From TA-21 sp035620895 (GTDB lineage Archaea > Thermoproteota > Nitrososphaeria > Nitrososphaerales > Nitrososphaeraceae), in assembly GCA_035620895.1 (NCBI GenBank), contig DASPFY010000010.1, positions 1-64,000 of the forward strand: DNA of 64,000 nt. The letters run 5' to 3'. Position numbers and translations under genes: made by a program. The notes beneath the pieces were generated by a model. The model saw nothing but the letters and a program-made list of their open reading frames with translations, ran no database searches and had not been told where the DNA came from. How positions within the stretch are numbered: position 1 is the first letter of the stretch; each line of letters opens with the position of its first letter. Positions 34,669 through 44,739 of the stretch are shown one piece after another.

Positions 34669-35253
34669 ATGTCAGAGGATATTCTAATTGTGGCTTTAAC
34701 AGGAATGCCTGGAGCTGGTAAAACTACAGTCGCCAACTATCTGTCTCAGAAAGGTATGCCATTGTTAATTATGGGTGACGTAGTACGAGAAGCTGCACAG
34801 AATGACGGATTGGAACCCACAAGCGACAATCTTGCAAAATTGATGATAATATTACGGGAAAAAAATGGGCCGGAAGCCATTGCGCATTTGATTGTTAACA
34901 AAATTAGAATTATGAAAAAAGAAAACAGAAAGTTTGGTGTGGTAATAGTAGATGGAATTAGAAGTATGGCAGAGGTACAAGTTCTAAAAAGTGTTGGTAA
35001 TGTCAAATTGCTAGCTATTCACGGTTCAACACTTACAAGATATTCACATGTTAAAGAAAGGGCACGTTCGGATGTACCATCTAGTATAGATGAATTCGAC
35101 AAGCGCGATCGGGTCGAAATGGAGGTTGGAATAAGCAATCCCATAGCCTTAGCAGATGAAACTATATCAAATAATCATATTTCAATATCAGAACTATGTG
35201 AACGAAGTTTCCTTACAGTTCAAAAATGGATTCAAGAAAACGGAATGAGATAA
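34669..35253 (+). CDS. UPF0200-family P-loop nucleotide kinase-like protein
   Basis: 194 residues. P-loop 'ALTGMPGAGKTTVANYLSQK' at the N-terminus, 'LIMGDVVREAA', and 'VIVDGIRSMAEVQVLK' (UPF0200 signature), with 'RDRVEMEVGI' near the end. Resembles dephospho-CoA kinases and adenylate kinases structurally. The archaeal family's function is not settled. It is followed by a UPF0201 gene after 17 bases, a conserved archaeal pair suggesting a shared role. Confidence 0.88.
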   Translation: MSEDILIVALTGMPGAGKTTVANYLSQKGMPLLIMGDVVREAAQNDGLEPTSDNLAKLMIILREKNGPEAIAHLIVNKIRIMKKENRKFGVVIVDGIRSMAEVQVLKSVGNVKLLAIHGSTLTRYSHVKERARSDVPSSIDEFDKRDRVEMEVGISNPIALADETISNNHISISELCERSFLTVQKWIQENGMR

Positions 35254-35270
35254 GGTAGTAATGAAGATAA

Positions 35271-35687
35271 TTGTCAGGTAGAATTGATGATCTTCAAGAT
35301 GAGAATGTTGAATTAAGGGTAGAAACAATACTTAATCCTTCTGAAGATCCTGAAAAAGTAAAAAAATGTCTAGTAAACGTTGCTAATGGATGTCTACCTG
35401 TAATAAAAGACGGACACGTAGAAGCAACATGTAGAGGAATTATGTCGTTGCACCATATTCGAGTTGGGGTGAGATCAAAATCTTCTTTAGGAGTTTTTAG
35501 AAAGCTTTTAGAATGGAATAGAAAAGGCAATGTAACGTGGTTCTTATTGAACAAACAGGCAGCTTACAGCGGTGTGATATCATTGGCTGAGCACTATGAA
35601 GAGTCACCTCTAGGTCCCATAAGAGTTACAATAACTAGCAAAAGTCTTGACACAATATTAGAGTGGTTATTGTTAAATAGAGGATAG
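35271..35687 (+). CDS. UPF0201-family protein
   Basis: 138 residues from TTG 35271; no in-frame ATG is available nearby. N-terminal 'VELRVETILNPSEDPEKVKK' and C-terminal 'FLLNKQAAYSGVISLA' and 'ESPLGPIRVTI' match the archaeal UPF0201 family, an RNA-binding-like fold related to exosome-associated and ribosomal L5-like proteins. Coupled to UPF0200 upstream. Function unknown; RNA-related by family inference. Confidence 0.85.
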   Translation: MSGRIDDLQDENVELRVETILNPSEDPEKVKKCLVNVANGCLPVIKDGHVEATCRGIMSLHHIRVGVRSKSSLGVFRKLLEWNRKGNVTWFLLNKQAAYSGVISLAEHYEESPLGPIRVTITSKSLDTILEWLLLNRG

Positions 35688-35775
35688 AAGACCTTTATTT
35701 GTATATACTAATTATAGGAACTATACCATTTGAGTAAAATGAAACTGGATGAACTCTAAACATGACAGTCTATGT

Positions 35776-36315
35776 TCAAACATTCTTCTCCAATGTATAG
35801 CGACCAAAATATTCCAATTCAATTCTCATCATATCTTTTCTATTTTCTGCAGCTGAATAATCTTCTAATGCATCGTGATTTAATTCTAGAAATGTATGAC
35901 CCCATTTGAATTTGTCAAGTAAACTCGAAGCAATTTTTTTCTCCCCAAGTATATAATAACACGCCGCCAGAGATTCAACGCTTGACAGTTTACCAAGCCT
36001 TGCATAATTTATGGGATTGCCTGCCAACAATGCAGGTATTTTTCTTGGAATTCCTTTCGTCAAATACTTATGATTTGTCAATACACTTTCCGCTTTATTC
36101 CATGAACAGTCAATTACACAGATAGAATCCGCCATAGTCTTGTCAGTTTTGTGAACAACTTCACTAGCAAAAGGATTCAATACTAGCATGTTATGCCTTA
36201 TAGAACGAGTTGGTAAGACCGAGCCAAATCTTATCAATTTCAGTGCACTACATTTTTTTGGATCATCCTGATTTAGCAAAAGTGCAAATGATTGTATCAA
36301 ATATGACTTATTCAT
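35776..36315 (-). CDS. tsr3: Tsr3-type 16S/18S rRNA aminocarboxypropyltransferase
   Basis: 179 residues, DUF367/Tsr3. Signature 'RKIPALLAGNPINYARLGKL' followed by 'SSVESLAACYYILGEKKIA' and 'FKWGHTFLELNHDALEDY' identify it. 'ICVIDCSWNKAE' is the N-terminal substrate/SAM site. The enzyme transfers the aminocarboxypropyl group of SAM to the hypermodified uridine of small-subunit rRNA. Slightly shorter at the N-terminus than some homologues. Stands alone, convergent with UPF0201. Confidence 0.92.
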   Translation of the reverse strand: MNKSYLIQSFALLLNQDDPKKCSALKLIRFGSVLPTRSIRHNMLVLNPFASEVVHKTDKTMADSICVIDCSWNKAESVLTNHKYLTKGIPRKIPALLAGNPINYARLGKLSSVESLAACYYILGEKKIASSLLDKFKWGHTFLELNHDALEDYSAAENRKDMMRIELEYFGRYTLEKNV

Positions 36316-36426
36316 GATAGACAGCTATTAATAAAATAGTTTCGAGCATTTTGGTCAGTTATTTATTTGGATCAGTATGGATCAGAATCGTAACATTAAA
36401 AATCATGAATTTGTGGAATATTACTG

Positions 36427-37572
36427 TTGCTACAGATAAACAAAATCACAGTTTTGGGCTCCGGAATAATGGGTCATGGTATAGCACAGGTATCTGCAAT
36501 GAATGGATATAATGTAGTATTGCGCGATATAGAGGAAAAATTTTTAGAAAGTGCAATGAATAAAATAAGATGGTCACTAGATAAACTAGTTGAAAAAAAT
36601 AAGATAAACAAGCAGGAATCAGATAAGATTCATGGGAGAATAAAACCGATTGTCGAGCTGAAAGAGGCTTTGGATGACACTGACTTGCTTATTGAAGCGG
36701 TTCCAGAAGATCTCAAACTAAAGAAAAAGGTTTATTCTGAAGTGGACCAGTTTGCTCAAGAAAAGACAATTTTTTCCTCTAACACAAGCACTTTACCAAT
36801 TAGCGAGATATCTCAATTGACCAGTCGACCGGACAGATTTATAGGACTACACTTCTTTAATCCACCACAATTAATGAAATTGGTCGAGGTTATTCCAGGG
36901 GCAAGTACTGCTCAGTCAATTGTTGACCTAGGAATCAATTTTGTAAAATCATTGTCAAAGGATCCTATTTTATGTAACAAGGATGTACCTGGATTTATTG
37001 TAAATAGAATTTTCATACCTTTAGTGCACGAGGCTGCATACTGCTTAGAGAATGACAGCAAAAGTATGACTCAAATTGACTCTGCAGTGAAATTTAAAAT
37101 GTATCTACCAATGGGTATATTTGAATTGGCTGACTATACTGGACTTGATGTCATCCACAAGGCCACTATCGAAATGTATTCTCGTGATAAAAAAGTAGTA
37201 AATCCACATCCTAAAATAGAACAACTATTTTCATCAGGAAAATACGGTAAAAAATCAGGAGACGGGTTCTATTCTTATGGTGACAAGAATTATGAAAGGG
37301 TTCCATTATCCGAAGAGGAAGCAAAACAATACGATCCAATAAGGATTTTATCGGTTGCGATAAATAATGCAGCATGGTTGATTTCCAATGGTGTGTGTAC
37401 AAGAGAGGATGTTGAATTGGCTCTGAAATTGGGAATGGGTCTTAAAAGAGAACTATTTGAGATTGGGATGGAGTCTGGGCTTGAAAAAATTATAAATACT
37501 CTGAATCAATTGGAAGAAACAAATGGATCATTTTACACCCCTGATCCTTATCTAAAGACTATTTCAACATAG
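36427..37572 (+). CDS. 3-hydroxyacyl-CoA (3-hydroxybutyryl-CoA) dehydrogenase
   Basis: 381 residues from TTG. NAD-binding 'ITVLGSGIMGHGIAQVSAM', 'LLIEAVPEDLKLK', catalytic His/Glu in 'GLHFFNPPQLMKLVEVIPG', 'KDVPGFIVNRI', and two HAD C-terminal domains ('MYLPMGIFELADYTGLDV', 'SGDGFYSYGD'). Thaumarchaeal 3-HP/4-HB carbon fixation needs such an enzyme to convert 3-hydroxybutyryl-CoA to acetoacetyl-CoA. That pathway assignment is inference. Fatty-acid or butyrate metabolism is the alternative. Confidence 0.9.
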   Translation: MLQINKITVLGSGIMGHGIAQVSAMNGYNVVLRDIEEKFLESAMNKIRWSLDKLVEKNKINKQESDKIHGRIKPIVELKEALDDTDLLIEAVPEDLKLKKKVYSEVDQFAQEKTIFSSNTSTLPISEISQLTSRPDRFIGLHFFNPPQLMKLVEVIPGASTAQSIVDLGINFVKSLSKDPILCNKDVPGFIVNRIFIPLVHEAAYCLENDSKSMTQIDSAVKFKMYLPMGIFELADYTGLDVIHKATIEMYSRDKKVVNPHPKIEQLFSSGKYGKKSGDGFYSYGDKNYERVPLSEEEAKQYDPIRILSVAINNAAWLISNGVCTREDVELALKLGMGLKRELFEIGMESGLEKIINTLNQLEETNGSFYTPDPYLKTIST

Positions 37573-37602
37573 ACTTCTTGTTTCCATATTTAGTATCTGC
37601 CT

Positions 37603-38121
37603 CTATGGTTCTTGTTGTGATTCAAAATAGTCTGATATTACTTTGACTGCAGAATAAGCATCTTGTGATGTTTGTATGAATACCCTTTTTCTATCATCAA
37701 GATATCTCCCACCAAAATTTTCAGCAGTGCCTCCACTACTGGGAATTGTTACCAGTATTTTTTTTAACATATACCCAACGCATAGCTCTATCAACGTCCC
37801 TACGCCTCCACCCACAGCAATAATTCCATCTGCAGAGGTTGCCACGACAAAGTCTCTGGCATAACCTATTCCTGTTGCAATAACAACATCACAAAACCTA
37901 TTAGCAAATTGAGCTTCTTCCTGGGGAATGATTCCAACAGTCAAACCTCCATGTTCTTTTGCTCCTTTACATGCATATTCCATAACACCTCCCAGTCCAC
38001 CACAAATTAGGATAGCATTTGCCTTCGCTATTTCGGTTCCAACCTGATATGCTATTTGGTTTGTTTTTTCGCTTGATTTATCTTGGTTATACCCTATAAC
38101 CGCAATTTGGAGCCTTCTCAT
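37603..38121 (-). CDS. TIGR00725/LOG-like Rossmann protein
   Basis: 172 residues. 'QIAVIGYNQDKSSEK' then 'ILICGGLGGVMEYACKGA' and 'AVGGGVGTLIELCVGYMLKK' are the TIGR00725 signatures; the family is related to lysine decarboxylase-like/LOG proteins. The glycine-rich loops suggest nucleotide binding. LOG-type phosphoribohydrolase activity is not established for this subfamily. Convergent with the hydroxyacyl-CoA dehydrogenase. Confidence 0.82.
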   Translation of the reverse strand: MRRLQIAVIGYNQDKSSEKTNQIAYQVGTEIAKANAILICGGLGGVMEYACKGAKEHGGLTVGIIPQEEAQFANRFCDVVIATGIGYARDFVVATSADGIIAVGGGVGTLIELCVGYMLKKILVTIPSSGGTAENFGGRYLDDRKRVFIQTSQDAYSAVKVISDYFESQQEP

Positions 38122-38325
38122 GGTTCTGTCGATAAAGTAGTTCTTGCAATTATTATAATATTAGTTTGCGTATATTCTTCTTTATTATGGGATATCCACT
38201 TGACCAAACCTAATTAACAATAAGATATTTGGATTATTGTACTCATACTGCTGGATTCAACATATCCGCGATATTACTAAATTTGAGGTGAAGAATAATA
38301 TATCTCCAATAGGTCACACAGATGA

Positions 38326-39576
38326 ATGAAATATAGAATCAAAGACCCTAATTTAGCTGAAGAGGGAAAGAAAAAGATTGATTGGGCAGAGGTTCATATG
38401 CCAGTTTTATCTAATCTTAAAAAAAAATTTAAACTCAACAGTCCTTTTAAGGGCGTGAAGATTGCCGGATGTCTGCATGTTACAAAAGAAACGGGTGTTC
38501 TAATTCGTACATTACGCGATTTGGGAGCTGATTTAGCATGGTGTGGTTGCAATCCCTTGAGTACACAAGATGATGTCGCTGCTGCACTAGTACATGAAGG
38601 AATCTCTGTATTTGCAAGTAGAGGTGTTTCGAATGAACAGTACTACGATGATATTCATGCAACAATGGCACTAAACCCTAACGTTACTATAGATGATGGA
38701 GCGGACTTGACTGTTGAAATGCATAATTCCGCCGGACATATGAGCGAAATTTACGGTGGAACTGAAGAAACCACCACAGGAGTAATTAGATTACGAGCTA
38801 TGGGGAAAAATGGTAAACTGAAATATCCCATAATGGCCGTCAATGATGCTGAAACAAAACACGATTTTGACAATGTTTATGGAACAGGACAATCAGCCTT
38901 AGATGGGATAATTAGGGCTACTAACATACTGATTGCAGGCAAAAATGTTGTTGTATCTGGATATGGACATGTGGGGAAAGGAATAGCAAAAAGGGCAGCT
39001 GGGCTTGGAGGCAATGTCATAATAACTGAAATTGACCCCATTGCAGCATTGAAGGCAAAACTGGATGGGTACTCTGTTTTGCCGATGACGTCTGCTGCTA
39101 CAACAGGTGATCTATTTGTTACCACGACTGGATGTAAGGACGTAATAAGACAGGAACATTTTTTGAAGATGAAAGACGGAAGCATCCTAGCCAATGCAGG
39201 ACATTTCAATGTCGAGATTTCTGTCGATGCCCTTAAATCAAACTCTAAATTGATAAAACAAATCAATGAGAACACAACTGAATATGAACTTAAGAAGGGA
39301 AATAAAATATATCTAATCGGTGAAGGAAGATTAGTGAATCTCGTCGCTGCAGAAGGTCATCCTTCAGAGGTAATGGATATGAGCTTCTCAAATCAGCTTC
39401 TTTCGGCTATTAAGCTGATTCAATCGAAGGGATCGCTTTCTCCAGCTGTATATGATATTGAAAGATCACAAGATCAAGAAATTGCAAAAGCAAAATTAGA
39501 ATCAATGGACATCAATATAGATGCCCTCACCGAAGAACAGCAGACTTACTTGACTGGATTTAGCGAAGGGACGTAA
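38326..39576 (+). CDS. ahcY: S-adenosylhomocysteine hydrolase
   Basis: 416 residues, the archaeal length (without the eukaryotic insert). 'IAGCLHVTKETGVLIRTL', 'LAWCGCNPLSTQDDVAAAL' substrate pocket, 'AVNDAETKHDFDNVYGTGQS' and NAD-binding 'VVSGYGHVGKGIAKRAAGLG' are seen, with 'GEGRLVNLVAAEGHPSEVMD' near the end. It splits SAH into adenosine and homocysteine and relieves product inhibition of the many methyltransferases. Start: ATG 38326; another ATG four bases upstream is out of frame. Confidence 0.95.
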   Translation: MKYRIKDPNLAEEGKKKIDWAEVHMPVLSNLKKKFKLNSPFKGVKIAGCLHVTKETGVLIRTLRDLGADLAWCGCNPLSTQDDVAAALVHEGISVFASRGVSNEQYYDDIHATMALNPNVTIDDGADLTVEMHNSAGHMSEIYGGTEETTTGVIRLRAMGKNGKLKYPIMAVNDAETKHDFDNVYGTGQSALDGIIRATNILIAGKNVVVSGYGHVGKGIAKRAAGLGGNVIITEIDPIAALKAKLDGYSVLPMTSAATTGDLFVTTTGCKDVIRQEHFLKMKDGSILANAGHFNVEISVDALKSNSKLIKQINENTTEYELKKGNKIYLIGEGRLVNLVAAEGHPSEVMDMSFSNQLLSAIKLIQSKGSLSPAVYDIERSQDQEIAKAKLESMDINIDALTEEQQTYLTGFSEGT

Positions 39577-39654
39577 GTACATTTTCCAATTATTCTTGTG
39601 CCATTTGCTAGAAATTTATCAAGATATTAATTGGGAAAATATTAATCAAACTTG

Positions 39655-39729
39655 GGATGGGTGGTCTAGACTGGTTATGATACCTGTCTCACACACAGGT
39701 GGTCGAGAGTTCAAATCTCTCCCCATCCA
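39655..39729 (+). tRNA. tRNA-Val (anticodon CAC)
   Basis: A 75-base cloverleaf. Acceptor ggatggg pairs with cccatcc with discriminator A at 39729. D arm includes ggtctagactggttatgata; anticodon stem cctgt/acagg around loop ctcacac, giving anticodon CAC. T arm gagag-ttcaaat-ctctc. No CCA is encoded and no intron is present. All seven acceptor pairs are canonical. Confidence 0.95.
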
Positions 39730-39968
39730 CTCTTTTTAGTCTACATTAATTTTGAATCGCCAATTTGTTAAGAATTCCCTTTTGATTTGAACAATCAAAT
39801 TTGTTATTGAATATCAAAGGTCACACATCTCATTCATATGATATAAACAAATATCCGATCGCAGTTTAATATCGAAAGGAGTAATTTACCCCGTTGATCT
39901 AGTTAAAATGCCAAAAATAGTTAATTCCACAAAAAATATATGGTTTTGAAAAAGAAATTAGAAGGGTA

Positions 39969-41798
39969 TTGAAAAAAGAAGTTCTAAATTATGCAGATAA
40001 AAATCATTATTCTCCGAAATCCAATCCAAGGTGGGGAAAAGAAGAGGAAACCGAGATTTTTGGTCAAAACGTTAAACTTTTTAGAAAGGGAAAGATGAGT
40101 GAAGATGATTTTCGGCGTTTCCGACTTCAGCATGGAGCTTATGGATCCCGCCTGCAACAGAATTACAGTATGATTAGGATCAAAATTCCTAGCGGTGAGA
40201 TAACACCAGAACAGTTAGAGAAGATTGCATCAATGTCGGAAGCCTTTTCAATTGGCTCGGCCCATGTTTCTACTCGTCAAAATATTCAGCTTCACTGGGT
40301 CCAGCTTGAAGATGTAAGTGAGGTTATGAGAGGTTTAGTTGAGGTAGGACTAACAACAAGAGAGGCTTGTGGCAATACAATCAGGAACGTCATGTGTAGC
40401 CATTTTGCTGGTGTCTGTCCAGACGAGGAATTTGATTCGACTCCTTATGCAAAGGCAATTGCACGATTCTTTCTTAGAAATCCAGTATGTCAAAATTTGC
40501 CAAGAAAATTTAAGATCAATTTCGCATGTTGTTCGAATCATGGTTTGGTTAGGATTGCTGATATCGGCTTAATTCCGATGAAAAAGGACGAAGCTAATGG
40601 ATTCAAGATATACCTCGGTGGAGGGCTTGGAGCTGCTTCGTTCATAGGGCACCAGTTAGAGGAATTTACTCCTGAAGAGAGAGTCGTGTCTACTTGCATG
40701 GCTGTAGTGAGGTTGTTTGATAGACTTGGTAATCGCGAAAATATGGCTAGGAATAGGATGAGATATCTGGTCAATGAAATGGGGTGGGAAAAATTCCAGA
40801 AACTAGTCCTCAAGGAAAGATCAAATGTAGAAATGACCATTTCACTTGAAACATTAAATAGATACAAAGTGGACTTTGAAGGCACCAGTATTAGACAATT
40901 GTCAAACGGTAAGAAATTACCACTAATTAATGAAAAAGTGGACATTAATAGTGATCCTTACAAAAGATGGATTCACTCCAATGTGGTGTCGCAGAAACAG
41001 AATGGTTACTTTGTTGTATTTGTTACACTAGGCGCCGGTGATATAACATCAAACCAACTTCGGTCCCTTGCAAAGACTATTCAGAATTACTCTGGTGAAG
41101 GTTGTGCCAGGAATACTCCAAATCAAAACTTTGCAGTAAGATTCGTTAAAGCCAGGGATTTACCAGAGTTTTATAACGATCTTGCTAAGATTGGCCTTGC
41201 AAATCCGGGTGCACTGACTATGTCATCTGCCGTTGGATGTTCTGGTACAACATCATGCAATCTAGCAATAACCAATTCTCATAGACTAGCAAAAGAAATC
41301 CAGTCCAAATTCATTGAGCTAGGACTGGATACTGAGGATGATCTTAGAGACTCAACGATTAAGATAAGTGGATGTCCCAATTCTTGTGGTCAACATGAGA
41401 TTGCAACAATTGGATTCTATGGTGGAGCATCAAGAATAGAGGGAACCATGACTCCAACTTACACGATGATGTTTGGAGGAAGGGATGGAGAAGAGGGTAT
41501 GCTGGGTAGAACTGTAATGCGTGTGCCAGCAAAAAGAGTCATTTCTACCATAATAAAAATAATTGAAATATACAGACAGGAACGAAGTGCGAATGAATCA
41601 CTCACAAAGTGGATAGGCAAATTGATTAATGGAGCAATCAATGATACTGGAGTAATAAAGAACCTGGATGACATAAAAAAGGCCTTGATGCAGACTATAT
41701 CATTACCAAATCCTAGTGACGATCCAGAATCCTATATGGATTATGGTAACGATATTAAATTTAGTGCAAAGACAGCAAAAGGTGAATGTGCAGCTTGA
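39969..41798 (+). CDS. Ferredoxin-dependent siroheme nitrite/sulfite reductase
   Basis: 609 residues from TTG. Two ferrite-reductase half-domains and two siroheme/4Fe-4S domains. The cluster/siroheme cysteines are 'VGCSGTTSCNLAIT' (C-x5-C) and 'ISGCPNSCGQHEI' (C-x3-C). N-terminal 'MIRIKIPSGEITPEQLEKIA' and 'STRQNIQLHWVQLEDVSEVM' are the usual substrate-domain segments. Sequence alone does not separate nitrite from sulfite. The next gene is a rhodanese overlapping by 13 bases, which favours sulfite as substrate, an inference. An AOA lives on ammonia, so assimilatory nitrite reduction would be less needed. Confidence 0.88.
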   Translation: MKKEVLNYADKNHYSPKSNPRWGKEEETEIFGQNVKLFRKGKMSEDDFRRFRLQHGAYGSRLQQNYSMIRIKIPSGEITPEQLEKIASMSEAFSIGSAHVSTRQNIQLHWVQLEDVSEVMRGLVEVGLTTREACGNTIRNVMCSHFAGVCPDEEFDSTPYAKAIARFFLRNPVCQNLPRKFKINFACCSNHGLVRIADIGLIPMKKDEANGFKIYLGGGLGAASFIGHQLEEFTPEERVVSTCMAVVRLFDRLGNRENMARNRMRYLVNEMGWEKFQKLVLKERSNVEMTISLETLNRYKVDFEGTSIRQLSNGKKLPLINEKVDINSDPYKRWIHSNVVSQKQNGYFVVFVTLGAGDITSNQLRSLAKTIQNYSGEGCARNTPNQNFAVRFVKARDLPEFYNDLAKIGLANPGALTMSSAVGCSGTTSCNLAITNSHRLAKEIQSKFIELGLDTEDDLRDSTIKISGCPNSCGQHEIATIGFYGGASRIEGTMTPTYTMMFGGRDGEEGMLGRTVMRVPAKRVISTIIKIIEIYRQERSANESLTKWIGKLINGAINDTGVIKNLDDIKKALMQTISLPNPSDDPESYMDYGNDIKFSAKTAKGECAA

Positions 41799-42649
41799 AA
41801 TATACTTCCAAGGAAAAAAGAACTAAAAGCATCCTATCAAAGAATCATACATTCAACAACTCGCAAGATGTCATTACAAGCGCAGATATACTTAGAACTT
41901 TGATTAGGAAAAATTCAGTAAGAGTGGTGGATGTCAGGAAAGAAGACGAGTATAAAAAAGAACATATTAAGACAGCAGTATCAATACCCCTTGCCAAAGT
42001 ACTTGACAATGATTCCCCAGAAAGAATAGTTCAATTGCTAGAACAAACTGGAATTTCTGATAAGACTCCTGTTGTTGTATATGATGATACCTTTGGTGCA
42101 CTTGCTGCGAGGGTCGCATGGACATTTCAGTATGTCGGGCATTCAAACACATCATTACTTGAAACAACTTTTGCTACGTGGAAAAGTTATGGATTTGAAA
42201 CAGAGAAAAAAGTGAATTTCTTTCCTCATGCCAAACATTCTCTAAGAGTAAATAATGAAATATTTGCCAACTATGATGAAGTAGAGAAAGCAAAAAGCAA
42301 GCAGAATAAGATTCTTGTTGATTCAAGAGAACGCCTAAATTTTTTGACTGAGCATATTCCAGGGGCTACTAACTTACCTTATACCATGTTAGGAACAGCT
42401 GATTCAATACTAAGGGAACCCCAAGAAATCAAGAGATTTATGGAAAATAGGGGCATATCTACAAATGATGAGGTCATAACCTATTGTGGCAGTGTAGGAA
42501 CTCTATCAGGGCTTGCATACTATGCATTGAGGATGGGAGGCGTGAAAAAAATTAGATTGTATTCAAGATCGTTCAAAGAATGGAAAAAACTGGGAAAGCC
42601 AATTGAAGAATTTAAGGACGCAAACTTTTGGGATCTCTCGGCAGAATAG
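41786..42649 (+). CDS. Tandem rhodanese sulfurtransferase (SseA-like)
   Basis: 287 residues, two rhodanese domains. The N-terminal one has 'VRVVDVRKEDEYKKEHIKTA' but an Asp-containing loop at the active site ('VVYDDTFGALAARVAW'), so it is the inactive half. The C-terminal one has the catalytic Cys in 'VITYCGSVGTLSG'. The start overlaps the end of the reductase gene by 13 bases, so translation is coupled. Thiosulfate or 3-mercaptopyruvate are possible donors. Convergent with tfuA-ycaO, and may supply persulfide sulfur to that machinery. Confidence 0.88.
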   Translation: MCSLKYTSKEKRTKSILSKNHTFNNSQDVITSADILRTLIRKNSVRVVDVRKEDEYKKEHIKTAVSIPLAKVLDNDSPERIVQLLEQTGISDKTPVVVYDDTFGALAARVAWTFQYVGHSNTSLLETTFATWKSYGFETEKKVNFFPHAKHSLRVNNEIFANYDEVEKAKSKQNKILVDSRERLNFLTEHIPGATNLPYTMLGTADSILREPQEIKRFMENRGISTNDEVITYCGSVGTLSGLAYYALRMGGVKKIRLYSRSFKEWKKLGKPIEEFKDANFWDLSAE

Positions 42650-42684
42650 TCAAAAATTTTTCTACAATGAATTGAGATCACTGA

Positions 42685-43344
42685 TTATTCTGACATAGTT
42701 TTTAGATATTTCAAAAGTTTTATTGCGTCACGAGCTTTTAGACTATCCCTATTTTTCAGTATGTAGCTCCTAAAACTTTCAAGCTCATCATAAATTGAAG
42801 GCAATTGTTGTTGGGTCAATTTTATGATATCTTCATAATTTCTAAATGGAAAGTAAATGTTTTTTGCAATCTTTGCAATTCTTCTTTTGGTCTCATTTGT
42901 TATTATCCCCTTTTTGTACGCCAAAAACAAATTGAACCGGATATCAATCATTGCCTCAGACTGCAGTATGTTGCTTCCCCGAACGAACGTTACTGCGACC
43001 TCATCATCAGCGTTAATTACACTATTCTTATACAGCTGAAAAATCTTACCGATTCCTCTCATTCCAAACTTTTCTAATTCAACGGCCCTTAATGCCCCTA
43101 AACTGGACGCACCTATTAGTTCAATATTTTTTCTGGTGGCAAGATGATATACCTCAATTGGTGGCGGGGGATAGTCATGCAGAAAAACTCCATCTATGAA
43201 CCCAACATATTTTTTTTCATCTGAATCTCGTGATAACATCAAAAAATCTCCTTTCTTTGCAGGGTCTCTATAATCAGCGTCTAAAATCTTAATTGCTTCC
43301 TCCCTACTCAGTGTAGGTCCAAGATATACTATAGGTTTGCTCAT
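42685..43344 (-). CDS. tfuA: TfuA-family thioamidation partner
   Basis: 219 residues. 'VYLGPTLSREEAIKIL', 'VGFIDGVFLHDYPPPPIEVY', 'ELIGASSLGALRAVELEKFG' (TfuA hallmark) and 'DEVAVTFV' are present. In methanogens TfuA works with YcaO to install the thioglycine of methyl-CoM reductase. This window has no mcr genes, so the target here is different. Its ATG overlaps the ycaO stop by 4 bases (ATGA), indicating coupled translation. Confidence 0.92.
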   Translation of the reverse strand: MSKPIVYLGPTLSREEAIKILDADYRDPAKKGDFLMLSRDSDEKKYVGFIDGVFLHDYPPPPIEVYHLATRKNIELIGASSLGALRAVELEKFGMRGIGKIFQLYKNSVINADDEVAVTFVRGSNILQSEAMIDIRFNLFLAYKKGIITNETKRRIAKIAKNIYFPFRNYEDIIKLTQQQLPSIYDELESFRSYILKNRDSLKARDAIKLLKYLKTMSE

Positions 43345-44663
43345 GTTTTAAAAGACTCCCTTCCTCTTTTTCCGACCACAGCCTTTGTGATTTTGAATGT
43401 TTCTAACCCAGGTACTATTGTTCTTACTACAGGTATCATTATTTGTGGATTTGTGAGATCAACTACAATTACCTGGTTCAATCCATTTGTACTTAGCCTT
43501 GAAAGTATAAAGTTGATATCATCCAAAATATCGTCATTTACATAAGATTTTATTTCAGAAAACTTGACAGAGTTTTTTGATTTCATAAATTGCCAAGTCT
43601 TCTTTTCGTCACTATTGCTATTTCCGTATGAGATTTTTCGGAGATCATCCCTGGCGCCCTGAATATTTGCAGCTCGTGTTTGCGAAACTTCTGTAATTGC
43701 TCTCAATAATGCAATTCTTGCATCTGGATGAGTCCCATGTCCCTCAGCAAGATATCCATAATTTTCGGTTATCCACTCAATACTACTAGCATTAAATGTT
43801 GGTATTCCAATCGGAGATGTAATATCCTTAATTATCAGTGATATATTGGAGTCATTAAATTTTCCTACCATATTTGAAACAGGTTTGAAATCAATATTTG
43901 AAATATCGACATCAGGATATTTGGTATCATCATCCACAAATTCGGTACTAGGAATAGGATCGGTAATTACTCCATTGTCAGATAAATATTTAGTCATTGT
44001 TCTGAGTGTATTGTATGGCAGAGCACTTGCATTTAATTCCGCGAGGCTTGTTGCATCTCTTTCAATGACCTCACAGAGTGAATGGCATATTGCTTCTTCT
44101 AAAACGTTGCCAGAGGCAAGACCGTTAGTATGATGATATGCAAATGGATTTACGGCAGGCGGTTTGGGAGAATATCTAAAAAGAGCCAGTGGGGCAGGCA
44201 CCATCATCTGTATATTATTTATCAAATCATATCCAGTTAGAAAATCCATAATCATATCTTCATCATATTCAAACAACGTTGGTTCAACCACATTAGAAGG
44301 ATGAAGTGCCTTTGAAACCTTTGAAACTTCTTTATAGGATGTTTGAATCATCCTGTTTTGATTGGCAGAGGGCAATGAACAATATCTTTCAATGCTTTCC
44401 ATTAACGCGCTTGCCTTTGCATCTAATTTTGTAGGTCCTTTTCCACTATAAACCCAAATGTAATCTTCGGTTCCTGGCAGAACGGCAGAAAAATTGGGTA
44501 TGCGAAGAATGTCCATATCTGTAATGTCTGCGAGTCTTGTTACTCCAATATTGCTTGAAACAGGAAGTATAGTATCAAGGGTTTCTTGTACGCTTTTCGT
44601 CCTTGATGATACTTTTCCCTTCAATTTCTTCTGGCTTCTGAGCAATATTGACTCAAGTTCCAT
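43341..44663 (-). CDS. ycaO: YcaO-domain ATP-dependent cyclodehydratase/thioamidase
   Basis: 440 residues. ATP/Mg motifs: S85-x3-E89-x2-E92-R93 in 'ASALMESIERYC', 'AICHSLCEVIERDA' in the middle, and 'LLRAITEVSQTRA' near residue 320. No C-terminal PxPxP tail, which is usual for the TfuA-partner subgroup rather than azoline-forming enzymes. It phosphorylates a peptide amide oxygen to drive replacement, with TfuA, by sulfur. Target unknown. A short NHLP-like gene starts 77 bases away on the opposite strand. Confidence 0.93.
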   Translation of the reverse strand: MELESILLRSQKKLKGKVSSRTKSVQETLDTILPVSSNIGVTRLADITDMDILRIPNFSAVLPGTEDYIWVYSGKGPTKLDAKASALMESIERYCSLPSANQNRMIQTSYKEVSKVSKALHPSNVVEPTLFEYDEDMIMDFLTGYDLINNIQMMVPAPLALFRYSPKPPAVNPFAYHHTNGLASGNVLEEAICHSLCEVIERDATSLAELNASALPYNTLRTMTKYLSDNGVITDPIPSTEFVDDDTKYPDVDISNIDFKPVSNMVGKFNDSNISLIIKDITSPIGIPTFNASSIEWITENYGYLAEGHGTHPDARIALLRAITEVSQTRAANIQGARDDLRKISYGNSNSDEKKTWQFMKSKNSVKFSEIKSYVNDDILDDINFILSRLSTNGLNQVIVVDLTNPQIMIPVVRTIVPGLETFKITKAVVGKRGRESFKT

Positions 44664-44739
44664 AGAAGATTGAATAATTTGGTATCAATATCAATTTTTC
44701 TAAAATTTGATATAGGTGTAAAAGGTATATCTCGATAGC